In this document: piece by piece, positions 7,472 through 16,265 of the stretch
Position numbering within the stretch: position 1 is the first letter of the stretch
How the letters are laid out: each line of letters opens with the position of its first letter
Assembly: GCA_963773465.1 (NCBI GenBank)
Contig: CAVZBF010000001.1
Coordinates: forward strand, 992,001 to 1,056,000
DNA: 64,000 nucleotides
Source: VBAS01 sp963773465
GTDB taxonomy: Bacteria; Bacteroidota; Bacteroidia; Chitinophagales; Chitinophagaceae
Direction: 5' to 3'
Position numbers and translations under genes: made by a program
The notes under the pieces: model-generated
Seen by the model: the letters and a program-made list of their open reading frames with translations, nothing else
Databases searched by the model: none
Told to the model about the DNA's origin: nothing

Positions 7472-10400
7472 TTAGTTTATTGGAGCAGGAAGCAATTCAG
7501 GATTGATCTCAATTGTCTTCTTGCTTGTGAATTTATCTTTGATCTTATCAATGATGACATATACGACCGGTACTACTACAAGTGTGAGTAGCATAGAACT
7601 TGTCAATCCGCCGATCAATGCCCAGGCCATTCCATTTTTCCATTCTGCACCTGCGCCACTTGCTAATGCCAATGGCAGCATACCGATCACCATCGCAATT
7701 GTTGTCATCAGGATCGGGCGCAACCTTGTACGACCTGATTCCATTAATGCATCAATTGTTTTCTTTCCCTGCTCTTTTAATTGATTCGTATAATCAACGA
7801 TCAGTATCGCATTCTTTGCTACTAATCCTATCAGCATGATAATGCCAAGAATAGAAAAGATATTGAGTGATTGCATATTCATTGCCAATGCAAGCAAAGC
7901 ACCTACCATAGCAACCGGGATTGAAAACAATACCACGAACGGATAGATATAAGAGTTGTACAACGCCACCATGATAAGGTAAACGAAAATGATAGAAGCG
8001 ATCAATGCCATACCAAGACTTCCGAATGCGTCGGCTTGTTGTTTCATATTACCCTCATAAGAAATAGTGATACCTGCAGGCAACGGATCTTTTTCTACCA
8101 ATGCTTGTATCTCTGCACCTACTGTACCCTGCGGACGACCTGCTACTTCACATGAAACTGTTACAGAGCTCATTCTATCCTTACGTTCAAGTTTTGCCGG
8201 GCCGATGGTTCTCTCAATTTGTGCAAACTGATCAAGACGAATTGTTTCACCTGATGCATTTACAAATGATATTTGTTTTAATTCATCTGCTGATTGCCTG
8301 TTAAATGCATCCAGTTTTACAGTAATATCATAATCATATTGTCCTTGTGTCAATTTCGTATCGCTGTTTCCGCTGAAAGCAAGATTGATCACATTGCCAA
8401 CCTGGTCCATTCGAAGACCCAGCGCTGCCATTTTCTCTTTATCGATCTTAACACTTACTTCCGGCTTATTATTTTCAATAGAGATTTTTTGTGCTGATGT
8501 GCCTGGTACTAATTTCATTTTTGCAAGAATAGTATCTGCATAACCAAGCAACTCATCTACATTGTTTCCGTTTAATACAAGTTGAATAGGAGCTTCGCTT
8601 GTGCTACCCATAATATCAACCTGGCTGGTAGTGATCTTTGCTCCTTCAATTTTTTGTTCTAACTCCTTTTTAAGTATCTGTGAGAATTGCTCACTGCTGA
8701 AAGGTCTTTCTCCTTTGTCTACCAATTTTATACTGATCTCCGATTTATATCTTTCACCCTGCTGTGCAAACTGGTTATCACTTTTTCCCATTGAAGAGAA
8801 TACATTCACAACTGCAGGCTTTGATAAAATATATTGTTCAACCTCCTGTGTTTTTAAATTCGTTTGCTGAATGTTTGCATCTTTAGGTAATTCAACATTT
8901 ACAACCAGTTCACCCCTGTCACCCATATTTACAAATTCACTTCCGATAAAACCGCCACCGACCAATGCAAATGAGCCGAACAGTAACCCTATTGTTGTAA
9001 TTAATACCCAACGTTTGTGGAATAAACTCCATTTTAATAATGAAGAATAATTTTCAGTCAGCTTTTCAATTTTACTTTCCACCCAAAGAATTATTTTTCC
9101 TCCCAATTTTTTCTTATCCGGATGCGTCAGCTTACCAAATCTTGACACAAGCAATGGTGTTAATGTAAAACATACAAACAAGCTCATGAGTGTAGATACA
9201 ACAACTACCAATGAGAATTGACGAAGAATGTCTGCGATCAATCCATCTACCATTGTGATGGGAAGAAACACAACTACATCTACCAATGTGATCGACATCG
9301 CAGTAAACCCGATTTCATTTCTTCCATCAAGCGCGGCTTTACGTTTATCCTTTCCCTTTTCCAGGTGGCGTTGAATATTCTCAAGCACTACAATACTATC
9401 ATCCACAAGGATACCTATTACAAGAGAAAGGGCAAGCAGGGTCATCAGGTTAAATGTAAAACCAAATGCATGAATGGCTATATAAGTAGAAACCAGTGAT
9501 GCAGGGATTGCGACCATGACGATAATCGCATTTCTCATGCTGTGCAAAAACACAAGCATCACCAATGCCACAAGAATAATTGCAAGTACCAGGTCATGAT
9601 TCACCGCTTCAGCAGCAGCCAATGTAAATTCAGATGAATCCTGTGCGATTGCGAACTTTAGCCCTGATGAAGCATACTCTTGTTCAAGTTTCTTTACTTC
9701 TTCCTGCACCTGTTCGCTTACCTGTACTGCATTTGCGTCAGTTTGCTTGTACATTAATAAACCAATGGCTGTAGTCGCATTGTACCGGCTGATCGTTTCT
9801 GTTTCTTTTATTCCATCAATAACTACCGCAACATCTTTTAAGAAAATTGTACGACCATCATGATTTGTGATCACTACATCTTCTATATCTTTTGGTTCTT
9901 TAAATTTTCCTGCAAGACGGATCGTAGTTTCATTTGACTGATCTTTTACTGAACCCGCAGGGAAATCCAGGTTAGAACTTTCGATCGCAGTTAATACCAG
10001 TTGCGCATCGAGATTAAATGATTCTAATTTTTTCCTGTCAAGATTTACACGAACCTGTCTTTCTTCACCGCCCATCATTCCTACATTCGCTACGCCTTCC
10101 AACTTTGAAAGAAGCGGAACGATACGCTGCTTTACAATATCATATAATTGACGATTATCAGTAGTAGCGCTTACCGACATTTTCATGATCGGCGCTTCAT
10201 CAACTGAAAATTTAGAAATAACAGGATCTTTTGCATCTTCAGGGAGGTCAGCTGCTATGCTGTTTACTTTTCTTTGTGCATCCTCCATTGCCTGGTTAAT
10301 GTCCACATCGGCTTTGAATTCAACGATAACTTTGGAATTGCCTTCAAGAGATTGTGATTTTATATTGTCCAATTTCTCCAATGAAGAAATGGCATCTTCA

Positions 10401-10600
10401 ACTTTTTTGGTAACCGAGTTCTCCACTTCTGTAGGTGCTGCGCCGGGATAAGAGGTGCTTATCGTAATCACCTGCTTCGACATTTTTGGCAACAGCTCAT
10501 AACCTATCGAGAAGTAACTCGCTACACCCAATAAACCAAGCACTGAGAAGATTACAACGATCAGTGTCGGCCTTTTTATGGATAATGCTGTTAGTGACAT
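7472..10600 (-). CDS. RND efflux pump permease (HAE1/AcrB family)
   Basis: 1042 residues, the normal length for a hydrophobe/amphiphile RND permease. It has the first membrane helix (TLIVVIFSVLGLLGVAS), a large periplasmic porter loop, helices 2-6, a second porter loop and helices 8-12. The paired acidic proton-relay residues of TM4 are clear in GILVDDSIVVLENIQR. The second half carries IIMLIGLVAKNAILIVDYTNQ and GRTRLRPILMTT, both family signatures. It would work as a trimer in the inner membrane, taking substrates from the periplasm to a TolC-type channel by proton antiport. The adaptor gene is 117 bases upstream, separated by a palindromic repeat, and the channel gene lies further upstream in the same orientation. 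Confidence 0.95.
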   Translation of the reverse strand: MSLTALSIKRPTLIVVIFSVLGLLGVASYFSIGYELLPKMSKQVITISTSYPGAAPTEVENSVTKKVEDAISSLEKLDNIKSQSLEGNSKVIVEFKADVDINQAMEDAQRKVNSIAADLPEDAKDPVISKFSVDEAPIMKMSVSATTDNRQLYDIVKQRIVPLLSKLEGVANVGMMGGEERQVRVNLDRKKLESFNLDAQLVLTAIESSNLDFPAGSVKDQSNETTIRLAGKFKEPKDIEDVVITNHDGRTIFLKDVAVVIDGIKETETISRYNATTAIGLLMYKQTDANAVQVSEQVQEEVKKLEQEYASSGLKFAIAQDSSEFTLAAAEAVNHDLVLAIILVALVMLVFLHSMRNAIIVMVAIPASLVSTYIAIHAFGFTFNLMTLLALSLVIGILVDDSIVVLENIQRHLEKGKDKRKAALDGRNEIGFTAMSITLVDVVVFLPITMVDGLIADILRQFSLVVVVSTLMSLFVCFTLTPLLVSRFGKLTHPDKKKLGGKIILWVESKIEKLTENYSSLLKWSLFHKRWVLITTIGLLFGSFALVGGGFIGSEFVNMGDRGELVVNVELPKDANIQQTNLKTQEVEQYILSKPAVVNVFSSMGKSDNQFAQQGERYKSEISIKLVDKGERPFSSEQFSQILKKELEQKIEGAKITTSQVDIMGSTSEAPIQLVLNGNNVDELLGYADTILAKMKLVPGTSAQKISIENNKPEVSVKIDKEKMAALGLRMDQVGNVINLAFSGNSDTKLTQGQYDYDITVKLDAFNRQSADELKQISFVNASGETIRLDQFAQIERTIGPAKLERKDRMSSVTVSCEVAGRPQGTVGAEIQALVEKDPLPAGITISYEGNMKQQADAFGSLGMALIASIIFVYLIMVALYNSYIYPFVVLFSIPVAMVGALLALAMNMQSLNIFSILGIIMLIGLVAKNAILIVDYTNQLKEQGKKTIDALMESGRTRLRPILMTTIAMVIGMLPLALASGAGAEWKNGMAWALIGGLTSSMLLTLVVVPVVYVIIDKIKDKFTSKKTIEINPELLPAPIN

Positions 10601-10643
10601 ATTTTAGTTTTATACTTTTTAAATTGATTTTAGTTTGTCAGTT

Positions 10644-10721
10644 GTGAGTGGTGAGTGGTGAATAATCTTTCTCTCAAATCATCTTACACGTTTTACTCAC
10701 GACTCACCGATCACCACTCAC
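10644..10721. repeat. Imperfect inverted repeat between adaptor and pump genes
   Basis: Left arm GTGAGTGGTGAGTGGTGA at 10644 and right arm CACCGATCACCACTCAC ending at 10721 are built of the same degenerate GTGARTGGT units and can fold into a long hairpin. The repeat begins directly at the stop end of the adaptor gene. A related palindrome lies at 16188-16265. It looks like a dispersed intergenic element; within the transcript it may attenuate or stabilise mRNA (inference). Confidence 0.65.
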
Positions 10722-11770
10722 TTGTTTATTGAAATAGCTGTACCGTTTTCAAGATTTAATAAACCGGAAATAATTACTTGTTCACCTTCCTTTAAACCTT
10801 CTGTTACTTCCACTTTGGTTGAGGTTACAATGCCAGTTTTGATCTTACGGAGTTCAGCTTTGTTGCCATTAACAACATACACTTTCGCATCATTTGTACC
10901 AGCAAGCAATGCGCTTGCAGGAATTGACAGACCTGTTTCAACTCTATCAACTGAAAACAGAACATCAGCGATCACACCGGCTTTAAGTTTTTCCTTTTGC
11001 TTATTATCAAAAGTTATTTCTGCTAAAAATTTCCCTGATGCATCAGCTTTATCACTCATCATGCTGATCTTACCATTCTTTGGCTGAGTAAGCACAACAC
11101 TGCTGATAGTTACCTGCTGACCCGTTTTTACTTTGAAAGCTTCCTGTTCACTCAGATAAACATTTATTTTTAAAGAAGAGTTATCGATCAACTGGCCAAG
11201 CACTGTACCGTAAGTAACAAATGAACCAAGTTCAACAGATACATTCTCTACTTTACCACTAAAGGGAGCTCTTATCTGCATGTGCGATATTTGCTCAAGC
11301 ACTTGTCTTTTTTCGGCAACTAAAGAAGCGATCTGTAGCTGTGCACTTTCTGCCTGCATTGGAGTCGCTCCGCCCATTTCGATCAGTTTTGTGTAGCGTT
11401 TCAGATCCAATTCCGCTTTTGCTATTGATGCCTCGATGCTTTTTAGTTGAACTGAATAAACAGAAGCATCTAATACAGCGATCACCTGGCCTGCTCTTAC
11501 CATATCGCCATTATCTATATATAAGCCGATCAGTTTGCCCTGTACTTCGGAGGCGATCTTTACTTCTTTTACAGGAATTGTCGTTCCATTGATCGTAAAA
11601 GAAGTATTGAAAGAATCTGTTTTTGCCTCATAAGCTTTCACTGGTATCACCGGGTTTTCTTTTACAGGCTTAGCTGCTTTGTCAATTTTTGCTTTGTTAT
11701 TCGCCAGCACTACACCGATAGAAACAACCAGTATAAGTGATATTAAAATTGTTATTATTCTTTTTTTCAT
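10718..11770 (-). CDS. RND efflux periplasmic adaptor (membrane fusion protein)
   Basis: 350 residues. An uncleaved or lipid-free N-terminal anchor (RIITILISLILVVSIGVVLA) is followed by the classical adaptor order: beta-barrel start, lipoyl half (EVQGKLIGLYIDNGDMVRAGQVIAVLD), helical hairpin (YSVQLKSIEASIAKAELDL), second lipoyl half (ISHMQIRAPFSGKVENV), barrel (LKINVYLSEQEAFKVKTG) and membrane-proximal domain (EVTEGLKEGEQVIISG). Adaptors of this kind bridge the inner-membrane pump and the outer-membrane channel. The gene lies between the TolC-like gene region and the pump gene, all leftward, which supports one efflux operon. Confidence 0.92.
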   Translation of the reverse strand: MKKRIITILISLILVVSIGVVLANNKAKIDKAAKPVKENPVIPVKAYEAKTDSFNTSFTINGTTIPVKEVKIASEVQGKLIGLYIDNGDMVRAGQVIAVLDASVYSVQLKSIEASIAKAELDLKRYTKLIEMGGATPMQAESAQLQIASLVAEKRQVLEQISHMQIRAPFSGKVENVSVELGSFVTYGTVLGQLIDNSSLKINVYLSEQEAFKVKTGQQVTISSVVLTQPKNGKISMMSDKADASGKFLAEITFDNKQKEKLKAGVIADVLFSVDRVETGLSIPASALLAGTNDAKVYVVNGNKAELRKIKTGIVTSTKVEVTEGLKEGEQVIISGLLNLENGTAISINK

Positions 11771-11806
11771 TTTTGAGTTGATTTTAATTTATCGTTTTAC
11801 AAATTT

Positions 11807-12247
11807 TTAAAGGTTCTTGTATTGGTTATACAGCTCCCAGGTATTCTCCTTTGTTGATGAAAGGATCACAGTCTCTTCAGCATTTTTAAGTGTCACATGG
11901 TAGCTTGTTCCATTTTCATTTGATAATTCAAACAGGCCAACCACCCAGTAATTATTGTAATATTCTTTTAATTCTTTCTGCAGGTAGTAAGGAAGCTCTG
12001 TAGAAAGCATATACCTTGATACACCCAATAAGTATCCTTTTTTATCATAGAAAGCAGAAATGGTTCTGTCGTAGTATCTAAAGGTTACCTGGTAAACATT
12101 TTTATTTACTGACCATTTTGCATCCTGGGCGGCAGAAAATTCTTTTTGAAATGCCTTTGCTACTCTTTGATCAATTTTTTCATCCCCGGCAAATGCACTT
12201 GCTGCTACAGTGAAGACCATTACCAGTGATATGATTATCTTTTTCAT
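11807..12247 (-). CDS. PepSY-like small secreted protein
   Basis: 146 residues with a signal peptide (MKKIIISLVMVFTVAASAFAG). The mature part follows the pattern of Bacteroidota PepSY-like/DUF2874 proteins: an amphipathic helix (VAKAFQKEFSAAQDAKWS), beta strands NVYQVTFRYYDRTISAFYDKKG, then a second helical and strand repeat (YLQKELKEYYNNYWVVGLFELSNENG, YHVTLKNAEETVIL). Proteins of this type are periplasmic and of unclear role. It sits 36 bases upstream of the adaptor gene, so it probably belongs to the efflux operon and may act in the envelope stress response (inference). Confidence 0.75.
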   Translation of the reverse strand: MKKIIISLVMVFTVAASAFAGDEKIDQRVAKAFQKEFSAAQDAKWSVNKNVYQVTFRYYDRTISAFYDKKGYLLGVSRYMLSTELPYYLQKELKEYYNNYWVVGLFELSNENGTSYHVTLKNAEETVILSSTKENTWELYNQYKNL

Positions 12248-12274
12248 TTTTAAATTGTTTTTAATAGTTAGTTC

Positions 12275-12424
12275 TTAATTAAGGCAAAATGATTTCGCCT
12301 CGTTGATTGTTTTGAGAAATAATTTTTGGGAAACTATCTCCGGTGGATTCATCGCAAACATGATCACACCGTTTGCATAGAACATCAGACCGGAAGGAGT
12401 AATAGTTATAATTATCTTTTTCAT
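12275..12424 (-). CDS. Possible 49-residue small protein
   Basis: A 49-codon frame starts at ATG 12424 and ends at TAA 12275 in the gap between two operon genes. It begins MKKIIITITPSGLMFYANG, very like the start of the next gene (MKKIIISLVMVF), and continues with PPEIVSQKLFLKTINEAKSF, which faintly resembles the first helix of the PepSY-like neighbour. It could be a true small protein, a degraded duplicate of the neighbour's 5' end, or chance. The position in the operon and the A-rich ATGAAAAAG start favour translation; there is no other support. Confidence 0.35.
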   Translation of the reverse strand: MKKIIITITPSGLMFYANGVIMFAMNPPEIVSQKLFLKTINEAKSFCLN

Positions 12425-12436
12425 TTGGCAATTGGT

Positions 12437-13075
12437 TTAAATGGTTATTATTTTTTTGCGGTTTGAGTGTTTACTAGGGCCAATAGGATAACCCGCCATG
12501 ATCTTTGCAACAGTTGTGCTGATCGCTTCCTCAGGATTTTTAGGTTGGTTATAGAGCTCAGCAACTGCGGAACCTGTCCAGATCATTTTGTTAGCTTTTG
12601 CATCGATCACATCGATCACTAATGAGCCATCTTTGTAATCGTAAGTGCTAACTGAAGTATAACCTGCAACAGGAACTGCCCATGCACCATAAGGCCTGTA
12701 GAAGCCACCATAACCCGAATAAGTTGTGCTTGCAGAAATTCCACGACGGTTTTTCAAAACGGTAACTGCATTCACTTTCAGATCAGGATTATTGTTGCTT
12801 TCAACATATCCTCTTTTACTCATTTCCATGCGGATGTATTTTTCAATACGATCCTGGTTCAGCTGGTTCACGTTGTCAGCTTTCATTTCATACATCGAAA
12901 ATGTTTTGTACGCTGAGAAATTGATTGACCTGTCATAGTCTGCGCTTACTTTCACTGAAGGGGCGCAGGCACTTGCAAACACTGCCACGATGATTGAGAT
13001 AAGGCTGATGATTGCGATACCCCTGATTACTTTTGATACCATTGCTACGGTGATCATTGATTTTTTTTGTTTCAT
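12437..13075 (-). CDS. DUF4136 lipoprotein
   Basis: 212 residues. A long basic N-terminus leads to a hydrophobic signal and lipobox (VFASAC), so the mature protein is probably lipid-anchored. The mature part matches DUF4136: VSADYDRSINFSAYKTF at the front, RIEKYIRMEMSKRGYVE, then NPDLKVNAVTVLKN, and near the end GSLVIDVIDAKANKMIWTG with AVAEL. Members are envelope lipoproteins of unknown biochemistry. The alternative start at residue 7 would still leave the lipobox. It lies 13 bases downstream of the TolC-like gene in the efflux operon. Confidence 0.85.
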   Translation of the reverse strand: MKQKKSMITVAMVSKVIRGIAIISLISIIVAVFASACAPSVKVSADYDRSINFSAYKTFSMYEMKADNVNQLNQDRIEKYIRMEMSKRGYVESNNNPDLKVNAVTVLKNRRGISASTTYSGYGGFYRPYGAWAVPVAGYTSVSTYDYKDGSLVIDVIDAKANKMIWTGSAVAELYNQPKNPEEAISTTVAKIMAGYPIGPSKHSNRKKIITI

Positions 13076-13088
13076 TTTTTAATTGAGT

Positions 13089-14450
13089 TTAAATTGATTT
13101 TAAAAATTCGGTTAATAATGTTCCTTTTGCTTTATATACATTTACCAGACTGGTTTGTACATTTATTATAGCCTGTATATGCAGATTGCTTGATTCACTT
13201 AATTCGCTTTCAGCATCCAATAATTCCACAAGTGTTGTTACACCTTCTGAATACAAAGCTTTGCGTGACGCAAAAACTTTTTCAGCCAAGCTTTAAATTT
13301 TTTAAAGTGATCTCATATTGCAACTGATCATTGCGAAGTGTTTCTGTTGCCGTCAGCCATTCTGTATTTGCAAGTTGCTTTGTTTGCTCACTTTGAAATT
13401 TCAGTTGTTGCAATTGAGATTGTGCAATACCTATGCGATTTTTTCTGCGGTTACCATCAAAAAGAGAAATACTTGTTGAGATACCAAATGACGAACTCTT
13501 TGACCAGTAATCGTTATTGAATGTTTTTCCGAAATCATTGAATTGTCCCTGGTAATAAAAATTGAAATAGCTGTTGATCACCGGTTTCGCTTCAGCCCTG
13601 ATGGCTTTAATTTCGATTTCTTTTGATTCAATTAACTGGTAGGACAACTGAATATCTTCCCTTTGTAAGAAAATGTTCCCGGCATCAACAGCGCTGCTAA
13701 CCTGTGGGAATACTATCATCAATAATTGTTTTGGTGTCAGCTGGGATACCGAGCAGATAATTAAAATTAGCAAGTTGATCATTGTAGTCAGTTTGAAGTT
13801 GATGTAAATAAGATTGTTTATTGGCTGTATTGATCTCGATCGATTCGTAATCAATTTTCTTAAGTGTGCCATTTTCAAATTGTGCTTTTGAAATAGATAA
13901 GATCTCTTTTAAGTTCAGGTAATCACGGGTAGTCGTGCGGATCAATTCTGCATTGGCCTGTAATGCATAGTAAGTTGCTGCTACCTGGTAAACCAGTTCC
14001 TCTCTTGTCAGCTTGTGCTTTGACAGTGCAATGCGGTTATTCAAACCGGCAGCGTTAATTTTTATTCTTGAGCTTTTATTAAATAATGTTTGCTGTTACT
14101 TCAACACCGCTTCCCATATTATATCTTGTACCAAATTGTACAGGCACATATTCTTTTCCTGGTTGTCCTGCGATATCACCCGGGATCATTTGCGAAGCGA
14201 TAGCAAGATTAAATTCATACTTGTTTGAATAATTTACCTGCGGAAGAAAATCAGCTTTCTGAGTTTTATTCTGATGATCTGTAACCAGCAGGTTCATACT
14301 ATCTGCTTTTAAGGAATAGTTGTTTGCTATAGCTATCTCGATCGCCTTTTTCATGCTCAGCGATTCTGTTTGACCGATCGATCTCTGTGTTATTAGCAGG
14401 TAAAGAAGCGGTAGGCTGAGTTTTAAAATCGTTGTCAATGTTTTTTTCAT
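13089..14450 (-). CDS. TolC family outer-membrane efflux channel (frameshifted)
   Basis: Four overlapping minus-strand pieces in three frames join to about 450 residues, normal for TolC-type channels. The start is taken at ATG 14450 (MKKTLTTILKLSLPLLYLL, signal peptide; LSMKKAIEIAIANNYSLK as the first outer-membrane factor helix). The pieces continue with LTREELVYQVAATYYALQAN, LLGIPADTKT, PQVSSAVDAGNIFLQRED, SFGISTSISLFDGNRRKNR and finally AEKVFASRKALYSEGVTTLV. Frame changes lie near 14050-14080, 13700-13740 and 13285. Every segment keeps family signatures, so single-base sequence errors are more likely than true decay. It would form the exit duct for the adaptor and pump encoded downstream. 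Confidence 0.75.
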
Positions 14451-14591
14451 ACTCGTGGTTTTGTTTTTATTTATGAATGGTTTCATTTTTAAATTCATGA
14501 TGTAAAACTATATCGGCAGCGAAGGGTATAATAGCAATGTTGAGTAGATGAAAGTTTTTTTGAGTAGTTGGGAAATGAGCAAATGATCGCA

Positions 14592-14620
14592 AAAAAAAGC
14601 CTTCATGTTATTTGAAGGCG
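14592..14620 (-). terminator. Rho-independent terminator
   Basis: On the minus strand GCCTTCA, a short loop and TGAAGGC are followed by eight T residues. It lies 37 bases after the stop of the HXXEE membrane protein gene and before the promoter region of the efflux operon. Confidence 0.75.
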
Positions 14621-14656
14621 TAGAAGTTAGTCAGATAGGAGCCCAGAGAGAAGTCG

Positions 14657-15278
14657 TTAGAATTGTATCGTGATGTAAAAATAATTTGCAAGTAAAGCCG
14701 TTAAGAAGGATCGTTGAGCAGATGGTAATTGTTTTTGAGTGATCGGCCAAAGATGTTTAATCAACACCGGTGCCAAAAGCAGGTTTAAAAAACTGGTATA
14801 GATGCCTGGAAAATATCCTTTCACCATAATGCAATAAGCAATATGCCCAATTGCATTTCCGGCCATGCCATACACTACAAAAAACATGGCTACGAACATC
14901 AATGGCTTGAAGTTTTTATAAAATGATATCCCTCCCAAGATGAATAGCAGGTATGCAACATATTGAAGGCGACAAATAAATTATGATTATATGCATTCCC
15001 CCCAAACAATGGTCCGAATTTCTCATGAAAGCCAAACAGGTATTCCTCGGTAAAATGAATAATTGAAACCCGATTCCCAACAAATAAAGCGGTAACACTT
15101 TTGAAACAAGGATAGTTCTGTTATAGCAGGTTTTAAAATAAAGCCATAAGGCGATGGGTATTGCCGGAACAAAAGTCACGATCAGGGAGAGGCCTTCAGA
15201 AAGAAAACTGAAAGTAATGGTCATTATCACTGCGATGATACATGGAACGATAATATCTCTTTTCATTTTCTTTTTCAT
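14657..15278 (-). CDS. HXXEE family membrane protein (frameshifted)
   Basis: Two annotated frames and an intervening third-frame stretch make one protein of about 205 residues. The start is MKKKMKRDIIVPCII at 15278. The namesake motif is visible as HFTEE at 15043-15057, in the third frame (HFTEEYLFGFHEKFG). The C-terminal piece carries the other family signature, NAIGHIAYCIMVKGYFPGIYT, in the pattern N..GHI....KGYFPG.YT. Six or so hydrophobic helices are present. Frame changes occur shortly before 15057 and near 14945. HXXEE proteins are small integral membrane proteins of unknown function. The gene lies downstream of the LytTR regulator and has its own terminator on the far side. Confidence 0.6.
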
Positions 15279-15357
15279 GCAAAATATTTATTGCGTGTAA
15301 ATACTGCAATACTCATTGAGTAAATGAAGATATTTTTGAGTGAATGACGTATAAAAC

Positions 15358-15381
15358 AAAGCCTTCATTTCTGAAGGCTTT
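15358..15381 (-). terminator. Hairpin terminator after response regulator
   Basis: AAAGCCTTCA and TGAAGGCTTT form a perfect ten-base stem with a four-base loop, followed on the minus strand by a T-rich stretch (GTTTTAT). It is 25 bases past the stop of the LytTR regulator gene. Confidence 0.7.
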
Positions 15382-15405
15382 AGCAAATACTAACCCATGA
15401 GACAC

Positions 15406-16154
15406 TTAGAATTTTTCAAACAATTCCATAAACTCTTGTCTTCGGCTGCGGGAAATGCTTACCGTAGCTCCATCTGCCATTATAACATATCCGCCATCAC
15501 CTCTGACAAATTTTGAAATATGATTCAGGTTGATAAGATAAGAATTATGTACCCTGAAAAAATCAGGACCGCTCAATGCTTCATCAATATCTTTCAGCAC
15601 TTTTGATACCACAATTTTTTTGCCGCCAGCTAACACTACACTTGTATAATTGCTTTCTGCCTGGCAATAAAGAATATCCTGCGTTGGAACAAAGATCATC
15701 CCGTCACCGGTGGTAAGAGCAATGCGCTGTGCAGTGGGTTTGACAGTTTGTTTGATATTTTGAAAAAGCAATTCGATCTGTTCTTTTGATGGTGAAGATT
15801 TTCTTTCTTCGATCCGGCGGATCGTTTCTTTCAGATCTTCAGGATCAACTGGTTTCAGTAAATAATTCAATGCACTGTATTTAAATGCCTTGATGGCAAA
15901 CTGATCATAAGCCGTACAGAATACCACATCAAAAAACAGTTTATCGAATTGCTCCAGCATATCAAAGCCATTCATATGCGGCATTTCAATATCAAGAAAT
16001 ACAAGATCCGGTTTATATTTGTTAATTGCTTCAATGCCTTTGATGCGGCATTACACATCGCTTCTATTTTTACCTGCGGGCAATAGGTCTTTAACAACCA
16101 TTCCATCATTTCAAGGCTATTACTTTCATCATCGATCAAAACACAACGTATCAT
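15406..16154 (-). CDS. LytTR family response regulator (frameshifted)
   Basis: Two pieces join to about 249 residues. The receiver domain starts MIRCVLIDDESNSLEMMEW with the acidic pair, has its phospho-acceptor Asp in LVFLDIEMP (visible in a third-frame stretch), the conserved Thr in VVFCTAYDQF, and Lys in YLLKPVDP. A LytTR DNA-binding domain follows (IALTTGDGMIFVP, ILYCQAESNYT, FFRVHNSYLINLNHISKF). The frame break sits near 16037-16038, where a GG on the minus strand would need to be GGG to restore frame, which suggests a homopolymer error. It lies 110 bases downstream of its probable sensor kinase gene. LytTR regulators of this kind bind direct repeats in target promoters. Confidence 0.85.
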
Positions 16155-16187
16155 AGTCTAAAATTTTATACTTTATTTAATCAGTTC

Positions 16188-16265
16188 GTGAATGGTCAAT
16201 GGTGAATTGTGAATAGTTACTAAATGAAATCTCTCTCTATTGACCATTGACCATTCACCATTCAC
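16188..16265. repeat. 29-base inverted repeat of GTGAATGGT units
   Basis: The arms at 16188-16216 and 16237-16265 match at about 25 of 29 positions as reverse complements, with a 20-base loop. Each arm is made of near-identical subrepeats (GTGAATGGTCAATGGTGAA). The right arm overlaps the stop codon of the kinase gene by one base. The element is related in style to the repeat at 10644-10721. Confidence 0.75.
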
